From UBA7330 sp043554545 (GTDB lineage Bacteria > Bacteroidota > Bacteroidia > Cytophagales > Cyclobacteriaceae), in contig CP121337.1 of NCBI GenBank assembly GCA_043554545.1, positions 3,224,001 to 3,288,000 of the forward strand: DNA of 64,000 bases, read 5' to 3'. Within the stretch, counting starts at the first letter, position 1, and the number at the start of each line of letters is the position of its first letter. The translations under genes and the position numbers were made by a program. Positions 1-8,393 of the stretch are shown piece after piece. The notes beneath the pieces are model-generated. The model was given only the letters and a program-made list of their open reading frames with translations. It was not told the origin of the DNA and did not search any database.

Positions 1-213
1 ATTGCCAAGGTTCGGAAGCATGATTCCCAAAAAATTATGGATGGATGCGATTCCTTACTAGAGGCTCTTTTAGAAGGTAAAGAGAGAGGCCTCGTTCAAC
101 AGATGAAGCTTATGGTACCCGAGTTTATCAGCAATAACTCTACTTTTGAAGAGCTGGATAAACGACCACACGACCCATTCGATCACGTGAGTAAGCGGTT
201 GAGGGTGAGCTAG
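1..213 (+). CDS. 3' end of a nucleotide-sugar dehydratase-like (FlaA1/CapD family) polysaccharide biosynthesis gene
   Basis: The window opens inside an open frame that runs 70 codons to a TAG at 211-213. The tail MVPEFISNNSTFEELD resembles the C-terminus of UDP-N-acetylglucosamine 4,6-dehydratase-like proteins, where a VPEF(I/L)SNNS motif follows a helical segment. The Rossmann core and the catalytic residues lie upstream of the window, so the exact substrate cannot be told. Such enzymes make deoxy-sugar nucleotides for capsule, O-antigen or glycan synthesis. The YjbH-like genes that follow also suggest an exopolysaccharide setting. The family call rests on this tail alone. Confidence 0.6.
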   Translation: MAKVRKHDSQKIMDGCDSLLEALLEGKERGLVQQMKLMVPEFISNNSTFEELDKRPHDPFDHVSKRLRVS

Positions 214-1583
214 AGCGGATTTTCCGATATCCAACCTTCCAAATGCTTCGGTTGGCAAGTTCGATATTGACTATGACTATGACCTTGACTATGACTACGA
301 CTAAATAAAATAAGCATCGTCATTCTGAGCGAAGCGAATGAATCTTAGTATTTGTTGTGAAGGAACTTTAGGGTGAGTTGATTTGAATCTGACATTGGCT
401 TTGGCTTTGACATTGACTCTGACTCTGACCTTGACAATGACTGTGACTATGACTACGACTAAATAAAATAAGCACCGTCATTCTGAGCGAAGCAAATGAA
501 TCTCGTGCATGTTCTGGAGGAACTTTAGGTTGAGCTGATTTGAATCTAACCTTGGCTTTGACTTTGACCTTGACTAAACAAAATAAGCACCGTCATTCTG
601 AACGAGTCACCTATTTACCATTGCAATGCGAGATAGACAATACGGTATGCATAAAATAAGCAATCAGATCATTAGTCGAGTGAAGGAATCTCGTCAACTG
701 TTGTGGAGGAATTTAGGCTGAGTTGATTGGAATCTAACATTGGCTTTGGCTTTGACATTGACTCTGACTCTGACCTTGACAATGACTATGACTGTGACTA
801 CGACTACGACTACGACTAAATAAAATAAGCACCGTCATTCTGAGCGAAGCGAAAGAATCTCGTCAACTGTTGTGGAGGAATTTAGGGTGAGTTGATTTGA
901 ATCTGACATTGACTATGACTTTGACCTTGACAATGACTATGACTGTGACTACGACTACGACTAAATAAAATAAGTATCGTCATTCTGAGCGAAGCGAATG
1001 AATCTCGTGCATGTTCTGGAGGAACTTTAGGTTGAGCTGATTTGAATCTAACCTTGACTTTGACATTGACTCTGACTCTGACCTTGACAATGACTATGAC
1101 TATGACTATGACTGTGACTACGACTACGACTAAATAAAATAAGTATCGTCATTCTGAGCGAAGCGAATGAATCTTAGTATTTTTTGTGAAGGAACTTTAG
1201 GGTGAGTTGATTTGAATCTGACATTGGCTTTGACTCTAACATTGACTCTGACTCTGACCTTGACAATGACTATAACTATGACTGTGACTATGACTACGAC
1301 TAAATAAAATAAGCATCGTCATTCTGAGCGAAGCGAATGAATCTTAGTATTTTTTGTGAAGGAACTTTAGGGTGAGTTGATTTGAATCTGACTTTGACTT
1401 TGACTCTGACCTTGACTTTGACTAAATAAAACAAGCACCGTCATTCTGAGCGAAGCGAATGAATCTTAGTATTTGTTGTGGAGGAATTTAGGGTGAGTTT
1501 ATAGGTACCCTTTTAGAGGCCAGGGGTTATATGAATTTCAAAAATTGCCAGGTGATCTTTGACTATCCAGATAGTCGGGTCAA
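214..1583. repeat. Tandem-like array of about nine interspersed-repeat units, non-coding
   Basis: This 1.4-kb stretch has no credible gene. It is built from units of roughly 110-170 bp. Each unit holds a degenerate hexanucleotide run (GACNNY repeated), a constant AAATAAAATAAG, then GTCATTCTGAGCGAAGCG and a segment ending in TGTTGTGGAGGAA(C)TTTAGG. The GTCATTCTGA core starts near 319, 478, 592, 835, 979, 1148, 1318 and 1439. The copy at 592 carries a different segment of about 70 bp (GAACGAGTCACC...ATTAGTCGAGTGA). That segment recurs near 14265. Units differ by point changes and by hexamer copy number. Confidence 0.9.
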
Positions 1584-1614
1584 GTCATCCGATGACTTGT
1601 AGTCGGCGGATGAC
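1584..1614. repeat. Palindromic GTCATCC...GGATGAC element after the YjbH-like gene
   Basis: GTCATCCG and CGGATGAC form an 8-bp inverted repeat around ATGACTTGTAGTCGG. The element starts 2 bases beyond the stop of the leftward gene at 1617, so it could act as a 3' hairpin. Related elements with GTCAT...ATGACTT...GGATGAC occur near 3210-3235, 8347-8377 and 14761-14797, which makes this a dispersed family. A second small inverted repeat (GACTAT/ATAGTC) lies at 1561-1576. Confidence 0.6.
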
Positions 1615-1616
1615 CA

Positions 1617-2369
1617 TTAATGAATGACGCCGGTATAATTAAAGCCCAGGCCGGGGTATTTCATGCCTTGCAGGTAGGTCTGGATGCCAAGTCGTTTCCA
1701 AAGGGTCACGCCCAAACCGGTATTGATGGTTATGCCATCGTATTCAAGGGAAAACTGCAGGTTGGCCGGGAGGTATTGATAAGCAATTCCTCCAAAAAGA
1801 TGTGTGAGGTAATCACTTTCTTTACTGGCTAATGTTCTCTTTTTTTGCCCGGCAAAAACCAGGAGATACGGAAACCCATAACCAAGGGTACTCCTCAAGG
1901 TATGAGCCTTTTTATCCAGTAAAGTCTTACTTACCAAAATGTGATTACCTGTCAGAAATTGATTGGTACTATAAAAAGGATCTGCGATATTTAATAAGAC
2001 AGCAGGTTGCCACTTCTTTTCCTTCAAAATCAACCCGGTAACCTGCATACTTCGATCCCCAATACTGGATAAGTCGCCTACCCTCTGCATGGGGTCTCCG
2101 AAAATTCGAGTAAGCATGAAAGTAATGTTGAGACGGTCAAGAAAACCAAAAGTAAGAGCTGAAACATATTCACCCCCGGATGGCCTGTTTTCCCCATAAT
2201 CAATCAGCTTATAGGCTTCATCATTGGTATGCATCCCAAACATGAATGTGCCGCTTTCCAGTACGGCCGCTTCCGGTACGTTGATCATCCCTTTCGGACC
2301 GGTGAGGGTATGTTGGGCATGTGTCACCAGTGGCAGGAGCAGGACGAATAAAAGCAGCATTCGAAGCAT
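1617..2369 (-). CDS. YjbH-like outer-membrane protein (short form)
   Basis: This 250-aa protein has a clear signal peptide (MLRMLLLFVLLLPLVTHAQ) followed by TGPKGMINVPEAAVLESGTF. That resembles the entry of YjbH-domain proteins, which are outer-membrane barrels tied to exopolysaccharide production. The rest alternates short strands with aromatic ends (LTFGFLDRLNITFML, FSLEYDGITINTGLGVTL), which fits a small beta-barrel. No catalytic residues are evident. It lies just downstream of a polysaccharide-related gene end on the other strand and 1 kb from a second YjbH-like gene at 3355. ATG at 2369 was taken as the start. The third codon further on is also ATG (2360). The function is inferred. Confidence 0.6.
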   Translation of the reverse strand: MLRMLLLFVLLLPLVTHAQHTLTGPKGMINVPEAAVLESGTFMFGMHTNDEAYKLIDYGENRPSGGEYVSALTFGFLDRLNITFMLTRIFGDPMQRVGDLSSIGDRSMQVTGLILKEKKWQPAVLLNIADPFYSTNQFLTGNHILVSKTLLDKKAHTLRSTLGYGFPYLLVFAGQKKRTLASKESDYLTHLFGGIAYQYLPANLQFSLEYDGITINTGLGVTLWKRLGIQTYLQGMKYPGLGFNYTGVIH

Positions 2370-2394
2370 GGGGTAAAGATATTCAGTTTTTTTG

Positions 2395-3300
2395 GATGTT
2401 GGGCTGTTGGATATTGGCTAAGTAAAATAAGCATCGTCATTCTGAGCGAAGCGAATGAATCTTAGTCTTTGTTGTGGAGGAACTTTAGGCTGAGTTGATT
2501 TGACATTGACTATGACTTTGACTCTAACATTGACTCTGACCTTGACAATGACTACGACTACGACTAAATAAAGCAAGCATCGTCATTCTGAGCGAAGCGA
2601 ATGAATCTTGTGTATGTTGTGGAGGAACTTTAGGCTGAGTTGATTTGACGTTGACTATGACATTGACTATAACTATGACTATAACTATGACTAAATAAAA
2701 TAAGCACCGTCATTCTGAGCGAAGCGAATGAATCTTAGTATTTGTTGTGGAGAAATTAGCTTGTTCGATTACACTCACGTATAATGAGATTCCCGCACTC
2801 CGCCTGCTTAACGCAGACAGGCTCGGAATGACGCTAAAAATTTTATGAGTGTTTCGCTTGAGACTGCTGATAAAACCCATACGTGAGTTGGCAGGTACTT
2901 TAGGGCCAGAGGTAAATCAACAATAACAGTCGACCAGTTAGCTTTGATTTCTGACAATCGGACTTTCTAAAAAAAAACAAAATAAGTATCGTCATTCCGA
3001 TCCGACGATAGGAGGAGAAGGAATCTCGTGTGTGTTGTGGAGGAACTTCAGGGTGAGTTGATTTGAATCTGATATTGACTATGACTATAGACTTTGACTT
3101 TGACTTTATATTTGATGACAGTTAATTGCCGAATGATAATGAAATTGGTTGGTGAGGACACCAACCAAGGGCGGGGAGTCATTGGATGAATAGGATCAAT
3201 ACTTCTCCGGCAATGACTTGGAGTCGTAGGATGACTGGCTTTAACTGGAAGTCCTCGATGATAAGCTTTCACATGAAGATCTGAATGTATTGATGACAAA
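2395..3300. repeat. Second block of mosaic interspersed repeats, non-coding
   Basis: The block contains three GTCATTCTGAGCGAAGCG units (near 2435, 2582 and 2708) with their hexanucleotide runs. A diverged unit lies near 2992 (GTCATTCCGATCCGACGA). An oppositely oriented half (GAGATTCCC...CTCGGAATGAC) lies near 2790-2833, and a GGCAGGTACTTTAGGGCCAG element near 2889. A hairpin sits at 3145-3168 and a GTCATTGG...GGATGAC element follows it. Open frames here are composed of these repeats and are not believed to be genes. Confidence 0.85.
3145..3168. repeat. Perfect 10-bp hairpin, one of three copies
   Basis: TTGGTTGGTG, loop AGGA, CACCAACCAA. The same 24 bases recur at 7964-7987 and 14680-14703, each preceded by a conserved stretch (GCCGAATGATAA or similar) and followed by GGG. 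This is a dispersed module within the intergenic mosaic. It could act as a bidirectional terminator or RNA-stability hairpin, although no T-tract follows. Confidence 0.8.
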
Positions 3301-3354
3301 AATCGGATAAACAGTTCATCGAATAAACAGAGAATAGGCTTAATATTGTACCAG

Positions 3355-4413
3355 ATGATGAAGCAATCGCTGATAAGTATGTTCTTTGTACTCGTAGCCG
3401 GATTAGGGTCAGGTTATGGCCAGGAACTGCGGGATCTGGAGGCTACTCAGGTATCTGATGAGACGCTGTATTTTGATTATCGTCTGCATCGAAACCCCTT
3501 TTATATCTATCGGAACCTCATGCTTGAAGACAGCGTGAAGGATCTGCATCAAGTACACCTCTACCGGGGCAGTGTCATCTATAACCCAGGCGAGCCGATA
3601 GCGAATTTTAAACCTAAAAAGCATTACAAACTCGATCTGCAAGTGGAGCCTTTTTATGTTTCCCGGTTTGGCGATGTGGATGACCCCTTCAGGACGCAGC
3701 TCGGTCTGGGGCCCCGACTGGAATGGATGACCAAGTGGGGGGTCTATGGTGTTTTTCAATGGCTGTTTCCCATCCAAAATGACTTTGACGTAGAAGTGGG
3801 GTTTGGCAACCGACCTGGAGAAACTGGTATAGGATTCACTAAAATATGGAGTCAAAAGATCTTTCTAAATGCCTTTACCGGAATTTTAACTAATCGCAGA
3901 TATGGAGCCAGCGGAGAGCTCATCCTGATGAATGATCAGGGAACGCTCTACTATGGTGGTGGAATTTTTTACAGTGGACCCTACGTCTACCGGGACAACC
4001 TGTTCATCCGGGAACGAATACGCTATGTCAGTGGGTATGCCTTTGCTGCCTACCGGATCATTTCGCAGGACCTGACTCTTAAGCTAACGGCTGAGCGCTT
4101 CCTTAACGAGGATTATGGCGCCCGTTTGGATGTGGTGAGACAATTTGGTAATACAGACGTCGGTTTTTATGCCCAAAAAAGCAAGTTTGGAGAAAACGGA
4201 GGAATCTTCATTGCGCTCTCCCTGTGGCCGCGAAAGTTTTATAGCAATACCTGGTTCCAGTTCAGGCCACCACACAGCTTAAAAATTCAATATGACTTAT
4301 TAAGTGCCATTCGCAGTGGACAGTCACTTCGCAACCAAACCGATTTTTTTTATGATATTTTGCGGTTTAATCCTCGATTTATTGAAGAACAGGTGAGAAC
4401 TTTGCAGAAATAA
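3355..4413 (+). CDS. YjbH-like C-terminal-type outer-membrane protein
   Basis: This is a 352-aa secreted protein with signal peptide MMKQSLISMFFVLVAGLGSGYGQ. Its second half (DYGARLDVVRQFGNTDVGFY, ENGGIFIALSLWPRKFYS) resembles the C-terminal part of YjbH-type barrels, where a GG-(F/I)-x-I-x-LWPRK strand is typical. The strand pattern throughout fits an outer-membrane barrel. A TTG nine bases upstream (3346) is in frame, but ATG at 3355 gives a standard signal peptide. The gene at 1617 may carry the N-terminal portion of the same architecture on the opposite strand. The role in glycan export or envelope structure is inferred. Confidence 0.55.
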   Translation: MMKQSLISMFFVLVAGLGSGYGQELRDLEATQVSDETLYFDYRLHRNPFYIYRNLMLEDSVKDLHQVHLYRGSVIYNPGEPIANFKPKKHYKLDLQVEPFYVSRFGDVDDPFRTQLGLGPRLEWMTKWGVYGVFQWLFPIQNDFDVEVGFGNRPGETGIGFTKIWSQKIFLNAFTGILTNRRYGASGELILMNDQGTLYYGGGIFYSGPYVYRDNLFIRERIRYVSGYAFAAYRIISQDLTLKLTAERFLNEDYGARLDVVRQFGNTDVGFYAQKSKFGENGGIFIALSLWPRKFYSNTWFQFRPPHSLKIQYDLLSAIRSGQSLRNQTDFFYDILRFNPRFIEEQVRTLQK

Positions 4414-4505
4414 TTAAATAATTGCAAATAATTGCCTCAAAACTTTATTAAATGGGACTATTTTTAGTTATTTGTAGTTAATTACTAGTAACTATAAACT
4501 TGTCC

Positions 4506-5561
4506 ATGCGACTACTAAGAAATCTTATTTTTAGTTCCCTGACATTGGGCTTGATCATAGCTGTCGCCTGTACCAAATTGGGCCCAGTCCCTGATTTCGA
4601 GTATACCTATGACTTTAAACCTACTCTTCCGGATGTTAACATCGGCAATCTAGCCGCTGAAACCATCAGCATTACCGACGGAAATGTGGACGTTTCAGAG
4701 TATTCGAATTTAAGTAGTTCAATCTCTAATCCTGTTGCGGCCTCCAACTATGCAGCAGCTGGTAACAGTACTTTCTCCGCAGCGCAAAAAACATATTGGT
4801 TAGGGCAAACACAAAGTTCTATTTTGGCTGCTTTGTTAAGTGAGAATTCTACTGCGCAAGCGCAAGTAGCCTCGGCCATCAATTCACTCACCTCCAACCC
4901 AACACTTTCCGCATTAGTACCTCGTTTGACCAGTGCAGCCGGAAATCTTACATCGGGTTCAGGGCGATTAGGATTTTCCACAAGGAAAAATATGTCTGGC
5001 ACCTTTGATTTCCATCTAACCCAATTCTTCTTAGTGCAAACACAGGAATTAGATGATTGTCGACAAGCTGCTAATGACGCTTTCAATACTGCACAGACGG
5101 CCATTGATGATCTTTTATCTACTCAGTTACAAAGCATTCAAGATCAATACGCTGCCCAGTTGCCCTTGATTGAAAGTCAACGAGCCAGCCTGGAAACTGG
5201 GGCACAAGACCGGCATACCGCGCGGCTTGACAGTTATTTATCCATCTTCAATACGACTGCAACGACTATTAGTTCACTTTTTGGAGCTGGTAGTATATCT
5301 GCCGCAGAAAGAGATAACCTGATTATTGTCAATATTGCTACTTATGCTGCTTCGGTCAATTCAAGCATCACCTTATTGAATTCTGAGCTTGATCTCATCG
5401 ATGCATTGATTGCCCAGGCTACTGCTAACTTAATTGCAACCAGAGACAGTTTGATAACCCTAACAAATAATAATTACAATGCTGAACTAGCTAGATTAAC
5501 CCAATTGCGAGATAGTACTATCTCCTCATGCCATAATCAGGGGGGGACTAATGTCAGCTAA
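4506..5561 (+). CDS. Helical lipoprotein of unknown function
   Basis: The 351-aa product starts with a lipoprotein signal (MRLLRNLIFSSLTLGLIIAVAC), which places it in the envelope. The mature part is rich in Ser, Thr, Asn, Ala and Gln. From about residue 180 on it looks like long amphipathic helices (QTAIDDLLSTQLQSIQDQY, LLNSELDLIDALIAQATANL), probably coiled coil. Two cysteines (DDCRQ, SSCHN) bracket the helical half. ATG at 4506 was chosen over an in-frame TTG at 4500 because it gives a cleaner signal. Its 3' end lies against the barrel gene that follows, so the two are likely one transcript. I do not recognise the family. Confidence 0.7.
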   Translation: MRLLRNLIFSSLTLGLIIAVACTKLGPVPDFEYTYDFKPTLPDVNIGNLAAETISITDGNVDVSEYSNLSSSISNPVAASNYAAAGNSTFSAAQKTYWLGQTQSSILAALLSENSTAQAQVASAINSLTSNPTLSALVPRLTSAAGNLTSGSGRLGFSTRKNMSGTFDFHLTQFFLVQTQELDDCRQAANDAFNTAQTAIDDLLSTQLQSIQDQYAAQLPLIESQRASLETGAQDRHTARLDSYLSIFNTTATTISSLFGAGSISAAERDNLIIVNIATYAASVNSSITLLNSELDLIDALIAQATANLIATRDSLITLTNNNYNAELARLTQLRDSTISSCHNQGGTNVS

Positions 5562-5574
5562 ATCAGAAAATGTT

Positions 5575-6357
5575 ATGAAAAAAGTATCTATCATTTTCAT
5601 CTTCAGCCTGCTATTCATTTTGATTGTAACAGATGTAGAAGCACAACGCAGACGTTATGGTGGTCGTCGCAGAGGTGGTGCCAATATTACTCAATACTTT
5701 CACTCCCTTAATTTCAATGTAGGCTATTACAACCCCAGTATGGGTTACTGGAATACTGAGTCCTACTTAGCTGAGTTAGGGAAAAAATTTGATGGTGCAT
5801 TGATGTTTCAGGGAGGTATCGATTTTGATATCTATGATGGCTTCATGGTTGGTTTGTATGGTGCTACCTATTCAGATAAAATCGAAGTTTTTAATCAAAT
5901 TGGTGCTATTGAGCGGACAGAGAAATTACGCTATCGGCTCACTCCCCTGTCGATCGTAGGGAAATATCAATGGAACTTTGGAAACCCGAGGATTCGATAC
6001 AGACAAAGGGGTCTCGCCAAGATTCATCCTTATGTGGGTGTAGCAGGAAACTTTACGCTCATCACCAACACCCTTGCCAGAGAATTTACAGATCCTGATC
6101 GTGAAAACCAGCGATCAGTCATAAATGGTACGACCATTACCATTTCTGGAATTGTGGGCGTTCGATATGATCTTACACCCTATGTCGGCTTAGGTACAGA
6201 ACTTAATTACTTTATTGGCGGGTTTGATCAAACGGTGAGTACAGGTTTCGCTACCACTGAAGATGCCACCATTTCCGTCACTGGCCCATTTATCTCCGGA
6301 ACGGTCTCCATTAACCTGCAGCCTCCAATGGGGCGAAGAAGAGCGAGGTATAGGTAA
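5575..6357 (+). CDS. Outer-membrane beta-barrel protein with Arg-rich ends
   Basis: This protein of about 260 aa has signal peptide MKKVSIIFIFSLLFILIVTDVEA followed at once by the basic stretch QRRRYGGRRRGG. The body consists of alternating strands typical of OmpA/OmpW-like Bacteroidota barrels (SLNFNVGYYNP, GGIDFDIYDGFMVGLYG, IHPYVGVAGNFTLI, VGVRYDLTPYVGLGTELNYF). The end is again basic (PPMGRRRARYR) instead of the usual aromatic last residue. ATG at 5575 was preferred to the in-frame ATG at 5551, which would overlap the upstream lipoprotein gene and lengthen the signal peptide unnaturally. It is probably co-expressed with the lipoprotein. The partner or substrate is unknown. Confidence 0.7.
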   Translation: MKKVSIIFIFSLLFILIVTDVEAQRRRYGGRRRGGANITQYFHSLNFNVGYYNPSMGYWNTESYLAELGKKFDGALMFQGGIDFDIYDGFMVGLYGATYSDKIEVFNQIGAIERTEKLRYRLTPLSIVGKYQWNFGNPRIRYRQRGLAKIHPYVGVAGNFTLITNTLAREFTDPDRENQRSVINGTTITISGIVGVRYDLTPYVGLGTELNYFIGGFDQTVSTGFATTEDATISVTGPFISGTVSINLQPPMGRRRARYR

Positions 6358-6410
6358 GTTACCGGACTTTCACTTTGTCCACCAAAGCTCATCTGCCATA
6401 GCTTATCTAC

Positions 6411-7245
6411 CGAAGTTTTAACGTAGGTGGAGATTTTCCGATATTCTGAATTGACTTTGACTTTGACACTGGCTGTTGGCTGTTGTCTAAATAAAATAAG
6501 CCACGTCATTCTGAGCGAAGCGAATGAATCTTAGTATTGCCGGATGGTAGCATCCTGCAACACAAAAAAAGGTAAGTTCGATTGATCTCACGAAGCATAA
6601 GATTCCCTGCTCTGCTCGGAATGAAGATAGATTTTTTATTGTTTCTTCGCAGGATCGGTCGCATGACTATTTGCAAAATTATTCTCCGCCTCTCTTTTAA
6701 GAGAGGGGAAGGGAAATCTAACATTCTAGATAAATAGGTCTCTGGGTGAGTTGGTTTATAAGGAGACAGGAGTCAGGAGTTCTCGTTGGCATACTTCCAT
6801 CTACAATAGTTAATTTTTTTACGTGGGAATTAACAGTCACTCCGACTTTCGGACAATTCTTCAAACAAACCAAGTATCGTCATTCTGAGCGAAGCGAATG
6901 AATCTTGTGTATGTTGTGGAGGAATGTGTATTAATGGGTTACTACCTACACTGAAGATGACTTTGATGCTGACACTGACTTTGACTTTGACACTGGCTGT
7001 TGGTTAAATAAAATAAGTATCGTCATTCTGAGCGAAGCGAATGAATCTCGTGTATGTTGTGGTGGAATTAGCTTGTTCGATTGCACTCATGAATAATGAA
7101 ATTCTTCCTACCTACGTTTCACTTCGGTAGGTACGGCACCAGCGCCCGATTGCTATCGGATCTACATTCAGAATGACGGTTGAAATTTTATTCTTTCATC
7201 GTAGGGTAAGAATTTCAAACATTCCGATGGTTCCGACATTTCGAT
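6411..7245. repeat. Third block of mosaic interspersed repeats, non-coding
   Basis: Three GTCATTCTGAGCGAAGCG units lie near 6506, 6878 and 7019. Their hexamer runs end in the variant GACACTGGCTGTTGGC before AAATAAAATAAG. Fragments of inverted partner units (GGAATGAAGATAG near 6620, CAGAATGACGG near 7165) are also present. I see no gene in this stretch. Confidence 0.85.
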
Positions 7246-7263
7246 TAGGTGCAAAAGGCAGAA

Positions 7264-7656
7264 CTAAAACAGTCTACTCCACCAGGGTTTTCTTTGCGGG
7301 GGGAGGTCTTGTTTCCCACTAATCATTTGATAGATCTCTCCCCACTGAGGCAAGCCGCCTACATTGCGGTCATCGATGAAGATATCGGCATTGATTTTAC
7401 CGCCCGCACCCTGCTCCTCTCCTTCATAGTTCTGGTTTACGGAATAGAATTCTATGCCTTGTTGTTTACAAAAACCTACCGCCTCTTCCAGGGTCTTCCC
7501 TTTCCTGACGGTCCATAAGACGAGCCGATGCCCATCCTTTTGCAGCATCTGCAGTGTTTGAATAGCGAATGGCAGGGGCTTACCAATCTTCGGATACCGA
7601 TCGGTTACGATGGTACCATCGAAATCTACAGCGATGATTTTTGAGTCGATGAGCAT
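7264..7656 (-). CDS. Small HAD-superfamily phosphatase (BT0820-like)
   Basis: This 130-aa protein carries the HAD nucleophile motif IIAVDFDGTIV near residue 10, the second motif in HRLVLWTVRKG (Thr near residue 49) and a late acidic motif NADIFIDDRNVGG near residues 89-101. The size and the GIEFYSVNQNYEGEE segment fit the small capless Bacteroidota HAD hydrolases related to BT0820. The substrate is unknown; sugar phosphates or nucleotides are possible. It stands alone between two repeat blocks, so context gives no help. Confidence 0.8.
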   Translation of the reverse strand: MLIDSKIIAVDFDGTIVTDRYPKIGKPLPFAIQTLQMLQKDGHRLVLWTVRKGKTLEEAVGFCKQQGIEFYSVNQNYEGEEQGAGGKINADIFIDDRNVGGLPQWGEIYQMISGKQDLPPQRKPWWSRLF

Positions 7657-7759
7657 TAATAAATGTGTATTTAGCAGGAGGAAGCTCCTGGGTAAAGTTA
7701 GAAATAGAATATTGAAGATGAAAGGAGATAAAGACTTTCAGATGTGCCGACATCCAACC

Positions 7760-8392
7760 TTCGCAAATGCTTCGGTTGGCAAGTCCGATATTGACTCTGA
7801 CTTTGGCACTGGCTGTTGGCTAAATAAAATAAGTATCGTCATTCTGAGCGAAGCGAATGAACCTCGTGCGTGTTGTGGAGGAACTTTAGGGTAAGTTGAT
7901 TTGAATCTGACATTGACTTTGACTATATATTCGTTGACATTTAGTCGCCGAATGATAATTAAATTGGTTGGTGAGGACACCAACCAAGGGCAAGGGGATT
8001 GGTATTTGCCTGAGTCGCAGACTCAGTTTTATTTATTGATCCGTAGAGAAACGCTACGGATATTTTTCATTTAAAACCAATTCGAGTCACCAAAGAGACT
8101 ATGGTTCTCGAATCACTCCGTACCGTGACTCTGAAGGGGTCGAACAATGCACAAGCGGATGCTTGCGCTAGTAGGGGAAGGAATCTTGTGTATGTTGTGA
8201 AGAACAAAAAAGTCCGATTTAACTCCCAAAGGAGGAGATTCTTCGCTGCGCTCTGAATGACGCTGATTTATTATTTTGGATTCGCAGGCGGCAGAAGCAG
8301 TATTCCCAACTTTGAGTCAGAAGTCATTCGGCAACCTGTCTTAATAGTCATTCAATGACTTTGAGTTATAGGATGACAGATGTCATCAGATA
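7760..8392. repeat. Fourth block of mosaic repeats with hairpins and a REP palindrome
   Basis: The block holds a GTCATTCTGAGCGAAGCG unit near 7838 and the 24-base hairpin at 7964-7987. A compound repeat spans about 107 bp (8071-8177), with a second copy at 14393-14500. That compound repeat includes GAGTCACCAAAG, GTTCTCGAATCACT and the REP palindrome GCACAAGCGGATGCTTGCGC (8149-8168). A GTCAT...GGATGAC element lies at 8347-8377. No gene is visible. Confidence 0.85.
8010..8067 (+). terminator. Two consecutive hairpins with T-rich tails
   Basis: CTGAGTC, loop GCA, GACTCAG (8010-8026) is followed by TTTTATTTATT. Directly after come ATCCGTAG, a 7-base loop and CTACGGAT (8039-8061), followed by ATTTTT. 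Both look like rightward intrinsic terminators. No rightward gene precedes them closely, so they may instead be parts of a repeat. The second hairpin resembles a repeat I associate with Bacteroidota intergenic regions. Confidence 0.4.
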
Positions 8393-8393
8393 A

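Noticed and set aside
214..1583. CRISPR array
   Set aside because: The repeated units have uneven length, diverge along their whole length and share the intervening sequence, so there are no unique spacers; no cas genes are nearby.
3048..3299. 83-aa leftward open frame
   Set aside because: It is made entirely of the interspersed repeats (hairpin, GTCAT element, hexamer run) and similar frames appear wherever these repeats occur.
4471..4502. Promoter TTTG-N20-TAAACTTG before the lipoprotein gene
   Set aside because: The implied transcript start would fall at or inside the ATG at 4506, so either the match is chance or the message is leaderless; the -7 also has a mismatch.
7610..7894. 94-aa rightward open frame
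   Set aside because: It overlaps the start of the HAD gene on the other strand and then runs into a repeat unit.
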